Assembly (NCBI GenBank): GCA_038889235.1
Contig: JAWAHN010000003.1
Location: forward strand, 257,673 to 321,672
DNA: 64,000 nt
From: Candidatus Jordarchaeales archaeon
GTDB taxonomy: Archaea > Asgardarchaeota > Jordiarchaeia > Jordiarchaeales > Freyrarchaeaceae
Direction: 5' to 3'
Positions 19,618 to 28,195 of the stretch are shown here, one piece after another. Position 1 is the first letter of the stretch, and every line of letters starts with the position of its first letter. The notes beneath the pieces were generated by a model. That model was not told where the DNA came from. It ran no database searches and was given only the letters and a program-made list of their open reading frames with translations. A program made the position numbers and the translations under genes.

Positions 19618-20244
19618 TTATTTTTTCCTGCGCGAAGTCAGAGGCTTCCTAAACACCGCGGTTATGTTCATCCCGACATAAGATGAAACACGGGATTCCT
19701 CCACTTTTGCCCAGTTTTTCTCGAAGAGTTTTAGTAAGCCTTCGGGTATGCGGAGCCAGCGGAGCTTCTTGATACCGGTTGCAGATATAGGCCACGAGCC
19801 CCACCCGGTTGTCTTCACGAGTTCTAGGTTGTAGCGCTTGGCGATCCTCTTCATGTCGAACACGCTGCAGCTCCGCTCCCATCCCATGGGCCAGCAGCCC
19901 AACGCCACTAAGAACGATTTGTAGATGTGGTAGAGGGAATACTTTTGGGGGGCGTCGATCACTATGAAGCCTCCACGCCTGGTGACGCGGATCTTCTCGC
20001 GAAGCAAGTTGTCCGGGTTTTTGAAGTGTTCTATTAGACCTTGGGAGAAAACCACGTCGAAGGACTCGTCTCTAAATGGGAGCAATTCACCGTCAGCCTG
20101 TTGGACATCTACCTCACTCCACTTGGATGCTATGATGTTTGAGGTCGCGTAGTCGACGGCGCATACGCGTGCGCCAAGCCTGGCAAGGTAGCCGCTGTCA
20201 ACTCCGCTTCCGGCTCCAACCTCGAGCACCCTTAATCCCTTCAA
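19618..20244 (-). CDS. class I SAM-dependent methyltransferase with unclear start
   Basis: 208 residues from a TTG at 20244, beginning just before motif I (LRVLEVGAGSGVDSGYLARLG). Later motifs are ADGELLPFRDESFDVVFSQGLIEHF and TRRGGFIVIDAPQKYS, typical of the methyltransferase_11 group. The TTG has no ribosome site, and the same frame stays open upstream to about 20340, reading HFFFLLAKPNDKPHTHILRQ, with no start codon. In the neighbouring frame the codons just before read RRRLKDYWAFF, and the two frames meet at six A's at 20321-20326, so a single-base indel may hide the true N-terminus. It belongs to the glycan/lipid gene set. Confidence 0.7.
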   Translation of the reverse strand: MKGLRVLEVGAGSGVDSGYLARLGARVCAVDYATSNIIASKWSEVDVQQADGELLPFRDESFDVVFSQGLIEHFKNPDNLLREKIRVTRRGGFIVIDAPQKYSLYHIYKSFLVALGCWPMGWERSCSVFDMKRIAKRYNLELVKTTGWGSWPISATGIKKLRWLRIPEGLLKLFEKNWAKVEESRVSSYVGMNITAVFRKPLTSRRKK

Positions 20245-20358
20245 CTTGTAGTTGAAGAGTGGCAGTATTTGCCTTAAAATGTGGGTGTGCGGCTTGTCAT
20301 TTGGCTTAGCAAGTAGGAAGAAAAAATGCCCAGTAGTCTTTGAGGCGGCGCCTGTAGC

Positions 20359-21978
20359 TTAGTTGTGCTTGTTCTTCTGCGCCTCTACTAGTGGGGCATA
20401 CTTTCTCCTCAGTTCCTCGTTGGAGGCCCAATTCCAGACTGCCACCCCGTTTTCTAACTTATAGCCTAGCAGACCCATGTCCATGTAGTATTTTATAAAC
20501 GAGTGTACGAGCTCTAGCGGGATCTTCCCCTCTAGTCGGGCGACATCGAAGATCCTTTCCGCTAGGCGGAGCGCTGGGTCTGTTCCGTCATATTGTATTC
20601 GTCCGTAGCGCTCGATTAGGTCCCATTTGAGGAGGTGCCATGCAAGCTTCTGTTTGCGTCTTACTTTGAGCGCCTCCACTTCTTCTGGTGGTAGGAGCCC
20701 TTGGTCTGCCATCCTAAACCTCTTTTTCAGCTCCTGCATTATCGCCTTGTTGAACTCTCTGACCACCTTGTTCAGGTACTCCGCGCTTACCGCTTGTGTG
20801 TGCGCCACAGCCCTGTTAGCATCGTACTTTAACCAATTGTCTGTGAGTATGATTATTCCAAGCTCGTTCGCCCTCTCCCTCACCTCTGTCCCGGGGAATG
20901 GTGCTAAGAGGTGGAAGCCGTAGAACGGCCCGAGCTCTTCGGCGAACTTCATTGTCTGAGCTATGGTTTCCTTTGTTTCGCCGGGTAGCCCGAGTATGAA
21001 CGAGGAGAGCACACCTATTCCGAGCTCCTTCGTCATCTTTACGGCTTCCCTGATCTCCTCCACGGTTATCCTCTTCTTGCACTTATCGAGGATGTCTTGG
21101 TTTCCGCTCTCGGTGCCGAACATTATGAAGTGACACCCGGCTTCCTTCATCTTCTCCAGTAGCTCCCTTGTCACTGTGTCGACTCTGGCGTTAGCACACC
21201 ACTTGAACTTGAGACCCCTACTGATTATCTCGTCGCATATGGCGAAGGCGTGCTTGTGATTCAAAGTGAACGTGTCGTCCTCGAAAATTATCTCGTTAAA
21301 CCCGTAGCCTAAAACCTCCTCTATCTCGTCTACGACGAGCTTCGGGTTCCTGAGCCTAACCCTTCTCCCCATCATCTTGGAGCCAACGCAGAATATGCAC
21401 CTGTGGGGGCATCCTCTCCCGGTGATGAGACTGCAGCCAGAGTGGTACGCGATGTACTTTGAGAGGGGGAGGAGGTGGCGTGCCGGGAACGGGAGCTCGT
21501 CTAGGTTCTCTATAAGCTTCCTGTCTCTGTTCCTCACTATTTCGCCATCCTCTCTGTAGGTTATCCCGTCGATGTCCTTGAAATCCCTCCCCTTAACTAT
21601 GTCTAGCATGGTGTACTCTCCCTCTCCCCTAACCACGACGTCTATCCACGGCGACTCCTCAAGCGTTCGGACGTCGCTAAAAGTCACGTGCGGGCCGCCT
21701 ATAACCGTTATAATGTCCTCGTTTACCTTCTTCACTAGCTTGAGTATTTTGGAGGCTATGGGGTAGTTCATTGTGACGGAATTGACGCCGACAACCTCCG
21801 GCTTGTATTCCTCGACCTTCCGGGTGACTTTATCATCAGAATACATTGAGACAAGGAGGTCTAGCACTTCAACCTCAAACCCGTTCTTCTCGATGACGGC
21901 GGCAATGTAAGTTAATCCCAGGGGGATTGTTGGGCACTCGGAGAACTTGTAAGGAGTGTTTATTAGTAGAGTTCTCAT
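20359..21978 (-). CDS. B12-binding-domain radical SAM enzyme
   Basis: 539 residues from ATG 21978 behind AGGGTGGTCTG (a GTG at 22017 is less likely). Residues 1-130 form a cobalamin-binding-like Rossmann domain (PTIPLGLTYIAAVIEKNG, VGVNSVTMNYPIA, VIGGPHVTF). The radical SAM core follows, with the cluster motif GRGCPHRCIFC (C-x3-C-x2-C), an EDDTFT strand and the GTESGNQDIL and LGLPGE motifs. About 180 more residues of helical C-terminus follow. Enzymes of this class do radical methylation or C-C bond formation; archaeal examples act on membrane lipids (for instance GDGT ring synthases) and other natural products. Its position among glycosyl- and methyltransferases suggests a lipid or glycan precursor. 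The substrate is unknown. Confidence 0.85.
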   Translation of the reverse strand: MRTLLINTPYKFSECPTIPLGLTYIAAVIEKNGFEVEVLDLLVSMYSDDKVTRKVEEYKPEVVGVNSVTMNYPIASKILKLVKKVNEDIITVIGGPHVTFSDVRTLEESPWIDVVVRGEGEYTMLDIVKGRDFKDIDGITYREDGEIVRNRDRKLIENLDELPFPARHLLPLSKYIAYHSGCSLITGRGCPHRCIFCVGSKMMGRRVRLRNPKLVVDEIEEVLGYGFNEIIFEDDTFTLNHKHAFAICDEIISRGLKFKWCANARVDTVTRELLEKMKEAGCHFIMFGTESGNQDILDKCKKRITVEEIREAVKMTKELGIGVLSSFILGLPGETKETIAQTMKFAEELGPFYGFHLLAPFPGTEVRERANELGIIILTDNWLKYDANRAVAHTQAVSAEYLNKVVREFNKAIMQELKKRFRMADQGLLPPEEVEALKVRRKQKLAWHLLKWDLIERYGRIQYDGTDPALRLAERIFDVARLEGKIPLELVHSFIKYYMDMGLLGYKLENGVAVWNWASNEELRRKYAPLVEAQKNKHN

Positions 21979-22024
21979 CAGACCACCCTTATCACTATTA
22001 AGGTCTCTTTTTCCCACATTTCAC

Positions 22025-22747
22025 TTAAAATGTTTGCTGTCCATTGCCCCGTATTTTTTTGAGATAAAAGACCACGCTTTTCGGAAAAACATGGTTGAAA
22101 AGCTTTTCTATGAGCCTCAGCGGCTTAACATGCGGGGAGTATATGAGGAGCACCCTCCAAAGGGAGGGGATTAATGCCTTCTCGTTGTCGAGCCCTGCCA
22201 AGCATCTTAGCAGCCAGTACACTGTGTGGAGAGCGTGCTCGTAGCACTTCCTTGCGAGGCTCAGCCCTCCATCCTCAAGTTTCTCCAGCAACCTCTCCTC
22301 CCTGTATATCTTTATGTGTCCTCCTGGGCTCCTAAAGTACTTCGCCGATAGTCTGCCGTACAGCCTTTCAGACGACCTCGTGGGCACGCTTACGGCGACT
22401 ATCCCCTTGTCATCTAAAACGCGCACAAGCTCACGTATAGCCTCCCTGTCCTCCCTTATGTGCTCCAGCACCTCCGTGCATATCACCTTGGTGAAGGACT
22501 GCTCCTTGAACGGTAGCTTGCGCACGTCACCCCGCACTATGTCCGCGTGCGCCCTCAGCTCCCCTTTATGATTCATTAGTTTCACGACGAAAAGTACTTT
22601 CAACAAGTCTATGCGTGAGACGTCCAGAGCAACTATGCGGCACGGCATCTTGGCTATTGAGAGAGTGTGCCTCCCGTCTCCGCAGCCGGCGTCGAGCACA
22701 GTGTCCTTCTCTCTTATCCTGAATATGTTAAGGTCTATGGTCAGCAT
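22025..22747 (-). CDS. class I SAM-dependent methyltransferase
   Basis: 240 residues, starting at ATG 22747 within the 3' end of the upstream glycosyltransferase gene (20-nt overlap), hence translationally coupled. Motif I reads DTVLDAGCGDGRHTLSIAK at about 15-33, then VALDVS, ADIVRGDVRKLPFKEQSFTKVICTEVLEHI, and VRVLDDKGIVAVSVPT. These are standard methyltransferase_11 features. The C-terminal half is helical and rich in basic residues. The substrate is not evident; the overlap links it to the GT4 gene upstream. Confidence 0.8.
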   Translation of the reverse strand: MLTIDLNIFRIREKDTVLDAGCGDGRHTLSIAKMPCRIVALDVSRIDLLKVLFVVKLMNHKGELRAHADIVRGDVRKLPFKEQSFTKVICTEVLEHIREDREAIRELVRVLDDKGIVAVSVPTRSSERLYGRLSAKYFRSPGGHIKIYREERLLEKLEDGGLSLARKCYEHALHTVYWLLRCLAGLDNEKALIPSLWRVLLIYSPHVKPLRLIEKLFNHVFPKSVVFYLKKIRGNGQQTF

Positions 22748-23972
22748 CTAGAACCTCCATGTAGACTTTCTCCAGCTCTTTAGCTGCTTTCTCCCATGTG
22801 AAGAGGCGCTCAACTCTCTCCCTTCCCTTCGCGCCCATGCGTGCCCTCAGCTCCTCGTCTTCTAGGAGCCGAGCAGCGGCTTCAGCTAGCTTCTTCCAGT
22901 TTCCCGGCTCCACGAGTATCCCGGTAACACCGTCCTCGACGACTTCAGGGAGCGCGCCCACCCTGAAGCCTACGACCGGCTTCCCGCAAGCCATTGCCTC
23001 GACCGCTACAAAGCAGAATCCTTCGAACATCGATGACAGCATGACGAGGTCTGAGCTGGCGTACTGCCGGGCTAGCTCCTCTATCGTGAGGAAGCCTGTG
23101 AAGGAAACGTCATCCTGCAAGCCGTACTCTTTTATGAATGGAGGGGCGATCCCTTCCTCCTTGAACTTGTCGACAATGGTGAGCTTCACGTTGAGCCCCA
23201 GCTCTTCCTTCATATACTTGACAGCTCTCAGCAGGAGTCCTATGCCCTTAACCCTGTTGTCTGTGTTCCCCACGAAGAGCAACTTGTAGTAGTCTCCGTC
23301 CCTGCTACCTCCATCCATTGGCCTGAAAACGTTTACGTCTACACCGTTGTATATGACCTTTATCTTTCTCTCTGGAACCTTGAAGTACTTTGTGATGCTT
23401 CTCGCCGACGTCTTAGAGACGGTTATCACTTTGTCCATGAAGTTGGCGACTATCGTCTGCATGAACATCGGGTAGAATATGATCTGCTTGAATCGCTCCT
23501 TAGTCGTCCTTGCAAGTCTCATCGCCATTATCCTGTCTATGGGCAGGGGGTGGTGGATTGTCGCGAGCACCGGGGTGTTTAGAGCCTTCATGAGGATCAA
23601 GCCGTACCCAAGGCACTGGTTGTCGTGTATTAAGTCAAACTTTTCCTTCCTTATCAGCTCCTTAACCTTGAAGAACGACCTTATGCTGAAGCTGAACATC
23701 TCAGGGAATATACCTATTCTAGCCAGCGTGTACTCGTAAGCTGAGAGAAGAGAGAAGTTTTCCGTGGTCAGCCGCTCCCCGCTGAACTCGCTAAACTGTG
23801 GAGTCTTGATTTTGTGCACCACGGCCCAGTCCATCTCGAACGGGTAGGGTGGGCCGACAATCACGTGAACTTCGTGTCCAAGCCTTGCAAGCTCGCGGGA
23901 AACGTAGTAGAGGTATACTCCCTGCCCGCCGCAGCTCATACTACCCCTGTAGCTCAGGAGGCAGATCTTCAT
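22728..23972 (-). CDS. GT4-family glycosyltransferase
   Basis: 414 residues. The N-terminal Rossmann domain has CGGQGVYLYYVSRELARLGHEVHV, the usual nucleotide-sugar transferase entry, and the C-terminal domain has VIYNGVDVNVFRP, FVGNTDNRVKGI and the donor-binding EGFCFVAVEAMACGKPVV (E-x7-E). GT4 enzymes transfer a sugar with retention of configuration, generally from a nucleotide sugar at the cytoplasmic face. Overlaps the next gene upstream by 4 nt and the methyltransferase downstream by 20 nt, so these form one operon. Confidence 0.9.
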   Translation of the reverse strand: MKICLLSYRGSMSCGGQGVYLYYVSRELARLGHEVHVIVGPPYPFEMDWAVVHKIKTPQFSEFSGERLTTENFSLLSAYEYTLARIGIFPEMFSFSIRSFFKVKELIRKEKFDLIHDNQCLGYGLILMKALNTPVLATIHHPLPIDRIMAMRLARTTKERFKQIIFYPMFMQTIVANFMDKVITVSKTSARSITKYFKVPERKIKVIYNGVDVNVFRPMDGGSRDGDYYKLLFVGNTDNRVKGIGLLLRAVKYMKEELGLNVKLTIVDKFKEEGIAPPFIKEYGLQDDVSFTGFLTIEELARQYASSDLVMLSSMFEGFCFVAVEAMACGKPVVGFRVGALPEVVEDGVTGILVEPGNWKKLAEAAARLLEDEELRARMGAKGRERVERLFTWEKAAKELEKVYMEVLDADHRP

Positions 23973-25237
23973 TTTCGCCTCTCCATAGCCTCTTTAAAGA
24001 TGTTTAGGTACTTTTTCACAGCTATCTTGACATTAAACTTTTCCTCCGCGATTCTCCTGGCTGCGAGCCCCATGCGGCTTCTGAGCGCCTTGTTTGACAA
24101 GAGGCGTATTATCCTGTCTGCGAACGCCTCTACGTCACCGGGCGGGACCAGAAACCCGTTAACACCGTCCTCTATTTGGACGCTGACCCCGCCGACGTTA
24201 TAGGCGACGACCGGTCTCCCGGAGGCCATGGCTTCTGTTATGGCCAGCCCGAAGCCCTCCATCTTCGACGGTAAAACCACCACGTCAGCCATCTTGTACG
24301 CTTTAGGGAGCAGCTCGGGCGGCAGGTATCCTGTGAATATGACGTCCTCCTTCAACCCCAACTCCTCAACGAGATTGAAAATCTTCTCTTTGCGTTCATC
24401 CCTAATGCCTAGCACGTTCTCGCTCAGGGAGCCGTTGCCGACGCATACTAGGTTAGCCCACCTCCTCGCCTCCTTGACTATGGTGAAGGCTTTTAGGAGG
24501 TCGTCGTGGCTCTTGACGGGGTCTATGCGGGCGACGCAGAGCACGACCTCGCCGTCGGCGGGTATTCCCAGTTCCTCCTTGAACTTTTCGCCCTCAGAGT
24601 TCGGGATGTTGAAGCGGTCGACGTCAACGAAAGGGTGAATGCATTTTATCTTCCTTCTCGGAACTCCGAGTCTTTCGGCGTGCTTAACGTAGGCTTGCGT
24701 CGAAAACACTACGGCGTCACACTTGCTCAGCCGCTTGGCCACCATCGACCCCAGTTTTTCCCCCATTTTTTCGGTGAAGGGCACATGCCACGTGTAGACG
24801 AGGGGGGCGCCTGCCTGAAGGAAGTCAGGGACGAAGAAGACCTGCCAGTCGTGAACGTTGATCACGTCGAACGGATCCAGTTCGTGGAGCTCGTCAATCT
24901 TAGAGGCGATAAGCTTAGAGAAGGACTGGAATACGTCAAACCCCTCCCAGCTCCACTCCCCCTCAGTTTTCAAGCCGTGAATCTGTTCGTAAAGGTTCTC
25001 TTTAAAAAAAGCATACTTTTCCCATTCGGCGGCTTTATCAAAACCCACCCTGTAAACCTTAATACCCTCGATAACTTCAAAGCTTGGGATGGGGGGTTTT
25101 CCCAAGTGTACTTCGGTCACATCAACACCATACTTTAAGAGCTCACGTGTGAGGTAGTAAAGGTAGTAGGAGACACCGCCGGCAAAGGGGTAAAACGACT
25201 GGCTGCCAATACATATTCTAAGTGCTCCGTCCAACAT
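23969..25237 (-). CDS. GT4-family glycosyltransferase
   Basis: 422 residues from ATG 25237, 6 nt behind GGATGGAGAG; the longer frame to 25282 lacks a ribosome site. It begins LRICIGSQSFYPFAGGVSYYLYYLTRELLKYG, typical of GT4. Downstream are VINVHDWQ, RKIKCIHPFVDVDRF, LCVARIDPVKSHDDL and the donor-site motif EGFGLAITEAMASGRPVV. As the first gene of the minus-strand set it is likely the promoter-proximal one. The 4-nt overlap with the second GT4 suggests both build the same glycan. Confidence 0.9.
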   Translation of the reverse strand: MLDGALRICIGSQSFYPFAGGVSYYLYYLTRELLKYGVDVTEVHLGKPPIPSFEVIEGIKVYRVGFDKAAEWEKYAFFKENLYEQIHGLKTEGEWSWEGFDVFQSFSKLIASKIDELHELDPFDVINVHDWQVFFVPDFLQAGAPLVYTWHVPFTEKMGEKLGSMVAKRLSKCDAVVFSTQAYVKHAERLGVPRRKIKCIHPFVDVDRFNIPNSEGEKFKEELGIPADGEVVLCVARIDPVKSHDDLLKAFTIVKEARRWANLVCVGNGSLSENVLGIRDERKEKIFNLVEELGLKEDVIFTGYLPPELLPKAYKMADVVVLPSKMEGFGLAITEAMASGRPVVAYNVGGVSVQIEDGVNGFLVPPGDVEAFADRIIRLLSNKALRSRMGLAARRIAEEKFNVKIAVKKYLNIFKEAMERRK

Positions 25238-25615
25238 AAGCTCTCCATCCTTTTCCGCGACAACGGCAAAAATAAAATCCACTACCTTAAATTTAAGAAT
25301 TACCGTTCCACAAAGTGCCCGGTCCCTCTGAGACTAGCGGCAGCTCTAGAGAAGGTGGCCAGTTAGGCTGCGTGAGACGTGAAAGCCAGCGCAGTTTCCT
25401 GAACAAGTTAAAGTGTAAGGGTGACCAGAGGAGATGGGAACTCACCGAGGGGCTTTGTCTAGACAAAGAGTAACTTTAAGTCGCTTGAAACAAGGAAGTT
25501 AAGACCGCTTCTGTAATTGGACGGGTACAAGGAAGTTGGCTTCCCGGTAGGGCTTCAGTGAAACTATCACTCGTTTAAAAATTTGAGAGAGCGGTGAAAT
25601 TTTTCTCGTGTAGGG
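25238..25615. other. intergenic, 378 nt
   Basis: Divergent spacer between the glycosyltransferase operon (minus) and endonuclease III (plus), so it should hold both promoters. AT-rich elements lie at 25270-25300 and 25570-25583. The middle part (25320-25560) is G-rich on the plus strand and has sensible codons only in short interrupted stretches, possibly gene debris. A perfect short hairpin GTGAAACTATCAC lies at 25558-25570. Nothing firm. Confidence 0.3.
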
Positions 25616-26284
25616 GTGGGATGCTTGAACCAAGATGAGGTGAAGGGGGCTCTGGCGGCTATAGAGAGACTTTACGGCGGTCCTGAAGAGTGGTGGAGGG
25701 GGCTTTCAGCTTTCGAAATACTCGTCGCGACGATAATATCGCAGAACACTAATAGCAAGAACACGAGCGCCGCCTTCAAAAGGCTTAGAGGACGCTTCAA
25801 CGTGAGCCCGGAAGTGTTAGCAGTCGCCCCCCTTGAGGAGCTTGAGGAGTGCTTGAGGCCAGCTGGCCTCTATAAAGTGAAGGCTAAGAGGATTAAGGAG
25901 GTTTCAACACTTCTTTCAGCGAGGGAGGGGGGACTAGAGGCCATTCTAGAGAAGCCGCTGGATGAGGCTCGAAGAGAGCTTATGAGCCTACCGGGAGTTG
26001 GGTGGAAGACAGCAGACGTTGTCCTGAGCTTCGCTGCGGGTAGGGCGACCTTCCCAGTGGATACGCACATTGCAAGGATAGCGAAGAGGTGGGGGATTGT
26101 CAGCGAGAAAGCAGGCTACGAGGAGATAAGCGAAGCATTTAAGAAAGTCGTGGGTGAGGGAGAGAGGAAAAAGATCCACCTTATGCTGATAAGGTTCGGG
26201 AGAGAGTACTGTACAGCCAGATCCCCGAAGTGCGACAAGTGCCCCGTTAAGCCACCGTGCAAGGGCGTGGCAACAAGAGCATGA
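25616..26284 (+). CDS. nth: endonuclease III-type DNA glycosylase/AP lyase
   Basis: 222 residues. Removes oxidised pyrimidines from DNA and cuts the abasic site in base-excision repair. The helix-hairpin-helix is LPGVGWKTADVV with the lyase Lys131, and the catalytic Asp is Asp149 in FPVDTHIARIAKRWG. The [4Fe-4S] loop is complete: Cys199, Cys206, Cys209 and Cys215 (C-x6-C-x2-C-x5-C). Length is normal for Nth. The frame starts with GTG at 25616, but a TTG at 25625 has better spacing to GGGGTGGG. A monocistronic gene divergent from the glycosyltransferase operon. Confidence 0.93.
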   Translation: MGCLNQDEVKGALAAIERLYGGPEEWWRGLSAFEILVATIISQNTNSKNTSAAFKRLRGRFNVSPEVLAVAPLEELEECLRPAGLYKVKAKRIKEVSTLLSAREGGLEAILEKPLDEARRELMSLPGVGWKTADVVLSFAAGRATFPVDTHIARIAKRWGIVSEKAGYEEISEAFKKVVGEGERKKIHLMLIRFGREYCTARSPKCDKCPVKPPCKGVATRA

Positions 26285-26407
26285 AGTCGCGAGAAATGAC
26301 GAAAGCCAACTTAATGATGGCGAAAAGTTCAAACAAAACCCGTATCTTTTAACGTAGAACATAATTTATATTACAAAAAATACAATTATCAATAAATATT
26401 TACCAAA

Positions 26408-26417
26408 AGATATATAA
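26408..26417 (+). promoter_or_regulatory. TATA box for the cysteine-motif/roadblock pair
   Basis: AGATATATAA sits in a strongly AT-rich stretch. At the usual 25 nt spacing it places the transcript start near 26436, giving a leader of about 45 nt with the ribosome site before ATG 26481. A second AT-rich element at 26369-26381 could serve the earlier ATG at 26424. Confidence 0.45.
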
Positions 26418-26480
26418 CGAAGCATGCACTTGGTGTATTGCAACGCCCTAGGTGGGGCGTTAACACCGGCGGTGGATCTG

Positions 26481-26942
26481 ATGTCCCTAATAAACCCGCT
26501 TTACAATGCGATATGCTTTGGCACTCTCATGAGCGCTATAGACAAGATAGGAATTCCACTCCCACTAGTGGCAAGGCAGGCTTCGGAGATACTAGCCCCG
26601 ATAGTCAAAGACCTTGCAAAGACCATTTTGGGAAATGAAAAACTTCCGGAAAAATTGAGTGAGTTAATGAGTTTTGCAAAGGAAGTCTTGGAGCGCAACG
26701 GTGTAGCAGAAAAAATAGAAATGAGAATTACTGAAAGCCAGGTTAAAATGAGAATTTTAAGGTGTATGTATCTTGACGTCGCCGGTTTCAGTAAGACTTT
26801 GGGTTATAGTGCATGTCCGATCTGCCTTTACGTGTTAATGTTTGCTGCAGCTCTTAGCGCAATAAAACTGGCAGAAGTCTCTAAAGCAACGTTCGAAAAT
26901 AACGGCAGCGAGTGCAACATAGAGCTAACCCTACTAGTTTGA
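26481..26942 (+). CDS. cysteine-motif small protein, possibly V4R-like
   Basis: 153 residues from ATG 26481 behind GGTGGATC; a TATA element at 26408-26417 would put the transcript start near 26436, so the in-frame ATG at 26424 is probably too early. I do not recognise the family with certainty. The N-terminal part is helical (PLVARQASEILAPIVKDLAKTI); the C-terminal part holds RCMYLDVAGFSKTLGYSACPICLYV with a CPIC knuckle and ends in a beta strand. The layout parallels the larger cysteine protein at the left end of the window. The roadblock gene begins 24 nt downstream, so the two are probably cotranscribed and may work together as sensor and scaffold. Confidence 0.5.
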   Translation: MSLINPLYNAICFGTLMSAIDKIGIPLPLVARQASEILAPIVKDLAKTILGNEKLPEKLSELMSFAKEVLERNGVAEKIEMRITESQVKMRILRCMYLDVAGFSKTLGYSACPICLYVLMFAAALSAIKLAEVSKATFENNGSECNIELTLLV

Positions 26943-26965
26943 AAGTATCTTGGAGGTGGAGTGTT

Positions 26966-27346
26966 TTGTCTAAGAGGTGGCGTGAGGAGTTGGAGAAAAT
27001 CCTTAAGGAGATGGAGGCGGGCGACCCGGATGTTGAGGCTTCGGCTATTGTTAGGACTGATGGGCTCGTTATGGCTTCAGCCCTACCGAAGAGTGCAGAC
27101 GAAGGACTAATAGCGGCGATGAGCGCAGCAATACTAAACATAGGCTCAAGAGCACTAAGCGAACTAGCAAAAGGAGAACTAGAAAAAATAATCGTCAGCG
27201 GAAACAAAGGAGACATAACAATAATAGGAGTCGGAAAAGAGGCCGTTCTCTCGGCCATAACGAGGCCGGGGGCAAACATAGGACTACTGCTCGTCGAAAT
27301 GGCGAGGGCAAAGGAGAAAGTGCAATCCTTACTAAAATCAATGTAA
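26966..27346 (+). CDS. roadblock/LC7-domain protein
   Basis: 126 residues from TTG 26966, preceded by GGAGGTGGAG. The whole protein is one roadblock/LC7 domain: helix SKRWREELEKILKEM, strand VEASAIVRTDGLVMASALP, helix GLIAAMSAAILNIGSRALSEL, strands KIIVSGNKGDITIIGVG and LSAITRPGANIGLLLVEM, and a final helix. Such proteins dimerise and regulate small GTPases or act as scaffolds in archaea and bacteria. No GTPase gene is adjacent; the partner in this operon is the cysteine-motif protein. A terminator-like T-run follows. Confidence 0.85.
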   Translation: MSKRWREELEKILKEMEAGDPDVEASAIVRTDGLVMASALPKSADEGLIAAMSAAILNIGSRALSELAKGELEKIIVSGNKGDITIIGVGKEAVLSAITRPGANIGLLLVEMARAKEKVQSLLKSM

Positions 27347-27415
27347 GGCAGAAAGAGGGAGCCCGCAAACGTGTTCATTTCCCTTCAGCTTCTTTCCCTC
27401 TTTTTTAAATTAAAA
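27347..27415 (+). terminator. putative terminator after the roadblock gene
   Basis: AGAAAGAGGGA just after the stop can pair with TCCCTCTTTTT near 27401-27411, and the latter runs into a T6 stretch. A hairpin with a T-tract, or the oligo-T alone, fits transcription stop in archaea. Confidence 0.4.
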
Positions 27416-27521
27416 AGTTGCTGCTGTTCTCTTTTTGTGCTGTAAGTGTCATGGTGCCCCCTGGGTTTTCCTCAACCTTTTTATTGTTGTTGTATGCCAC
27501 TTGTAAGTGGGAGGTGGGTGC

Positions 27522-28166
27522 TTGGTTAGGGTTAAATGGTGGGGTCACGCGTGTTTCGAGATAAAGGGGAGTAGCGTCACTGTTGTCACTGACCCTCACG
27601 GTGGCACTGTTGGTTTACCTGAGCCTGAAGCTAAGGGCGACTTAGTTTTGGCCTCCCACGACCACTTCGACCACGCTACTGGGATAGACAGGGTGAAAGC
27701 AAAGGGGGGCGAGGCGCTCATAGGCTTCACGGGGGAGAAAGTTGTTAAGGGTGTTCCCGTTAAGGGGATAGCTTCGTACCATGATCCCAGGAAGGGCTCC
27801 CTTAGGGGGAAGAACAGCATATATGTGTTTACAGTTGACAATGTGCGTTTCTGCCACTTGGGAGACCTGGGACATGTGCCGACCGACGACCAGGTTAGGG
27901 AGATCGGCGAGGTGGACGTCCTATTTATACCGGTTGGCGGCGTCTACACGATAGACGCTAAGGAGGCTAGTGAGACAATCAAGAAGGTGAAAGCAAAGGT
28001 TGTTGTGCCGATGCATTACAAGGTGCCGAAGCTCAACCTCAACATAGGAGGAGTCGAGGAGTTCATTAGGGACAAGAAGAACGTGAAGAGGATAGGCGGG
28101 CCCGAGTTCGAGGTTGAAGCCGGAAAACTGCCCGCGGAACAGGAGATATGGGTCTTAAGCTTCTAA
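27522..28166 (+). CDS. metallo-beta-lactamase-fold hydrolase, UPF0173 type
   Basis: 214 residues from TTG 27522, behind GGAGGTG; the longer GTG start at 27507 overlaps that site. The metal-binding signature is SHDHFDHATG (H-x-D-H type), with further ligands in KGIASYHDP, CHLGDLGH and PMHYKVP. The order and spacing match UPF0173 hydrolases, compact metallo-beta-lactamase-fold proteins related to the ascorbate-6-phosphate lactonase UlaG. The native substrate of this group is unknown. Cytoplasmic, monocistronic, and facing the winged-helix pair. Confidence 0.85.
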   Translation: MVRVKWWGHACFEIKGSSVTVVTDPHGGTVGLPEPEAKGDLVLASHDHFDHATGIDRVKAKGGEALIGFTGEKVVKGVPVKGIASYHDPRKGSLRGKNSIYVFTVDNVRFCHLGDLGHVPTDDQVREIGEVDVLFIPVGGVYTIDAKEASETIKKVKAKVVVPMHYKVPKLNLNIGGVEEFIRDKKNVKRIGGPEFEVEAGKLPAEQEIWVLSF

Positions 28167-28195
28167 ACCCCCCTTTTTCCGTGGGCTCATCTAGG

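Noticed and set aside
25320-25560. Possible small RNA between the glycosyltransferase operon and nth
   Set aside because: Only a short hairpin and no known RNA signature; interrupted codons suggest debris.
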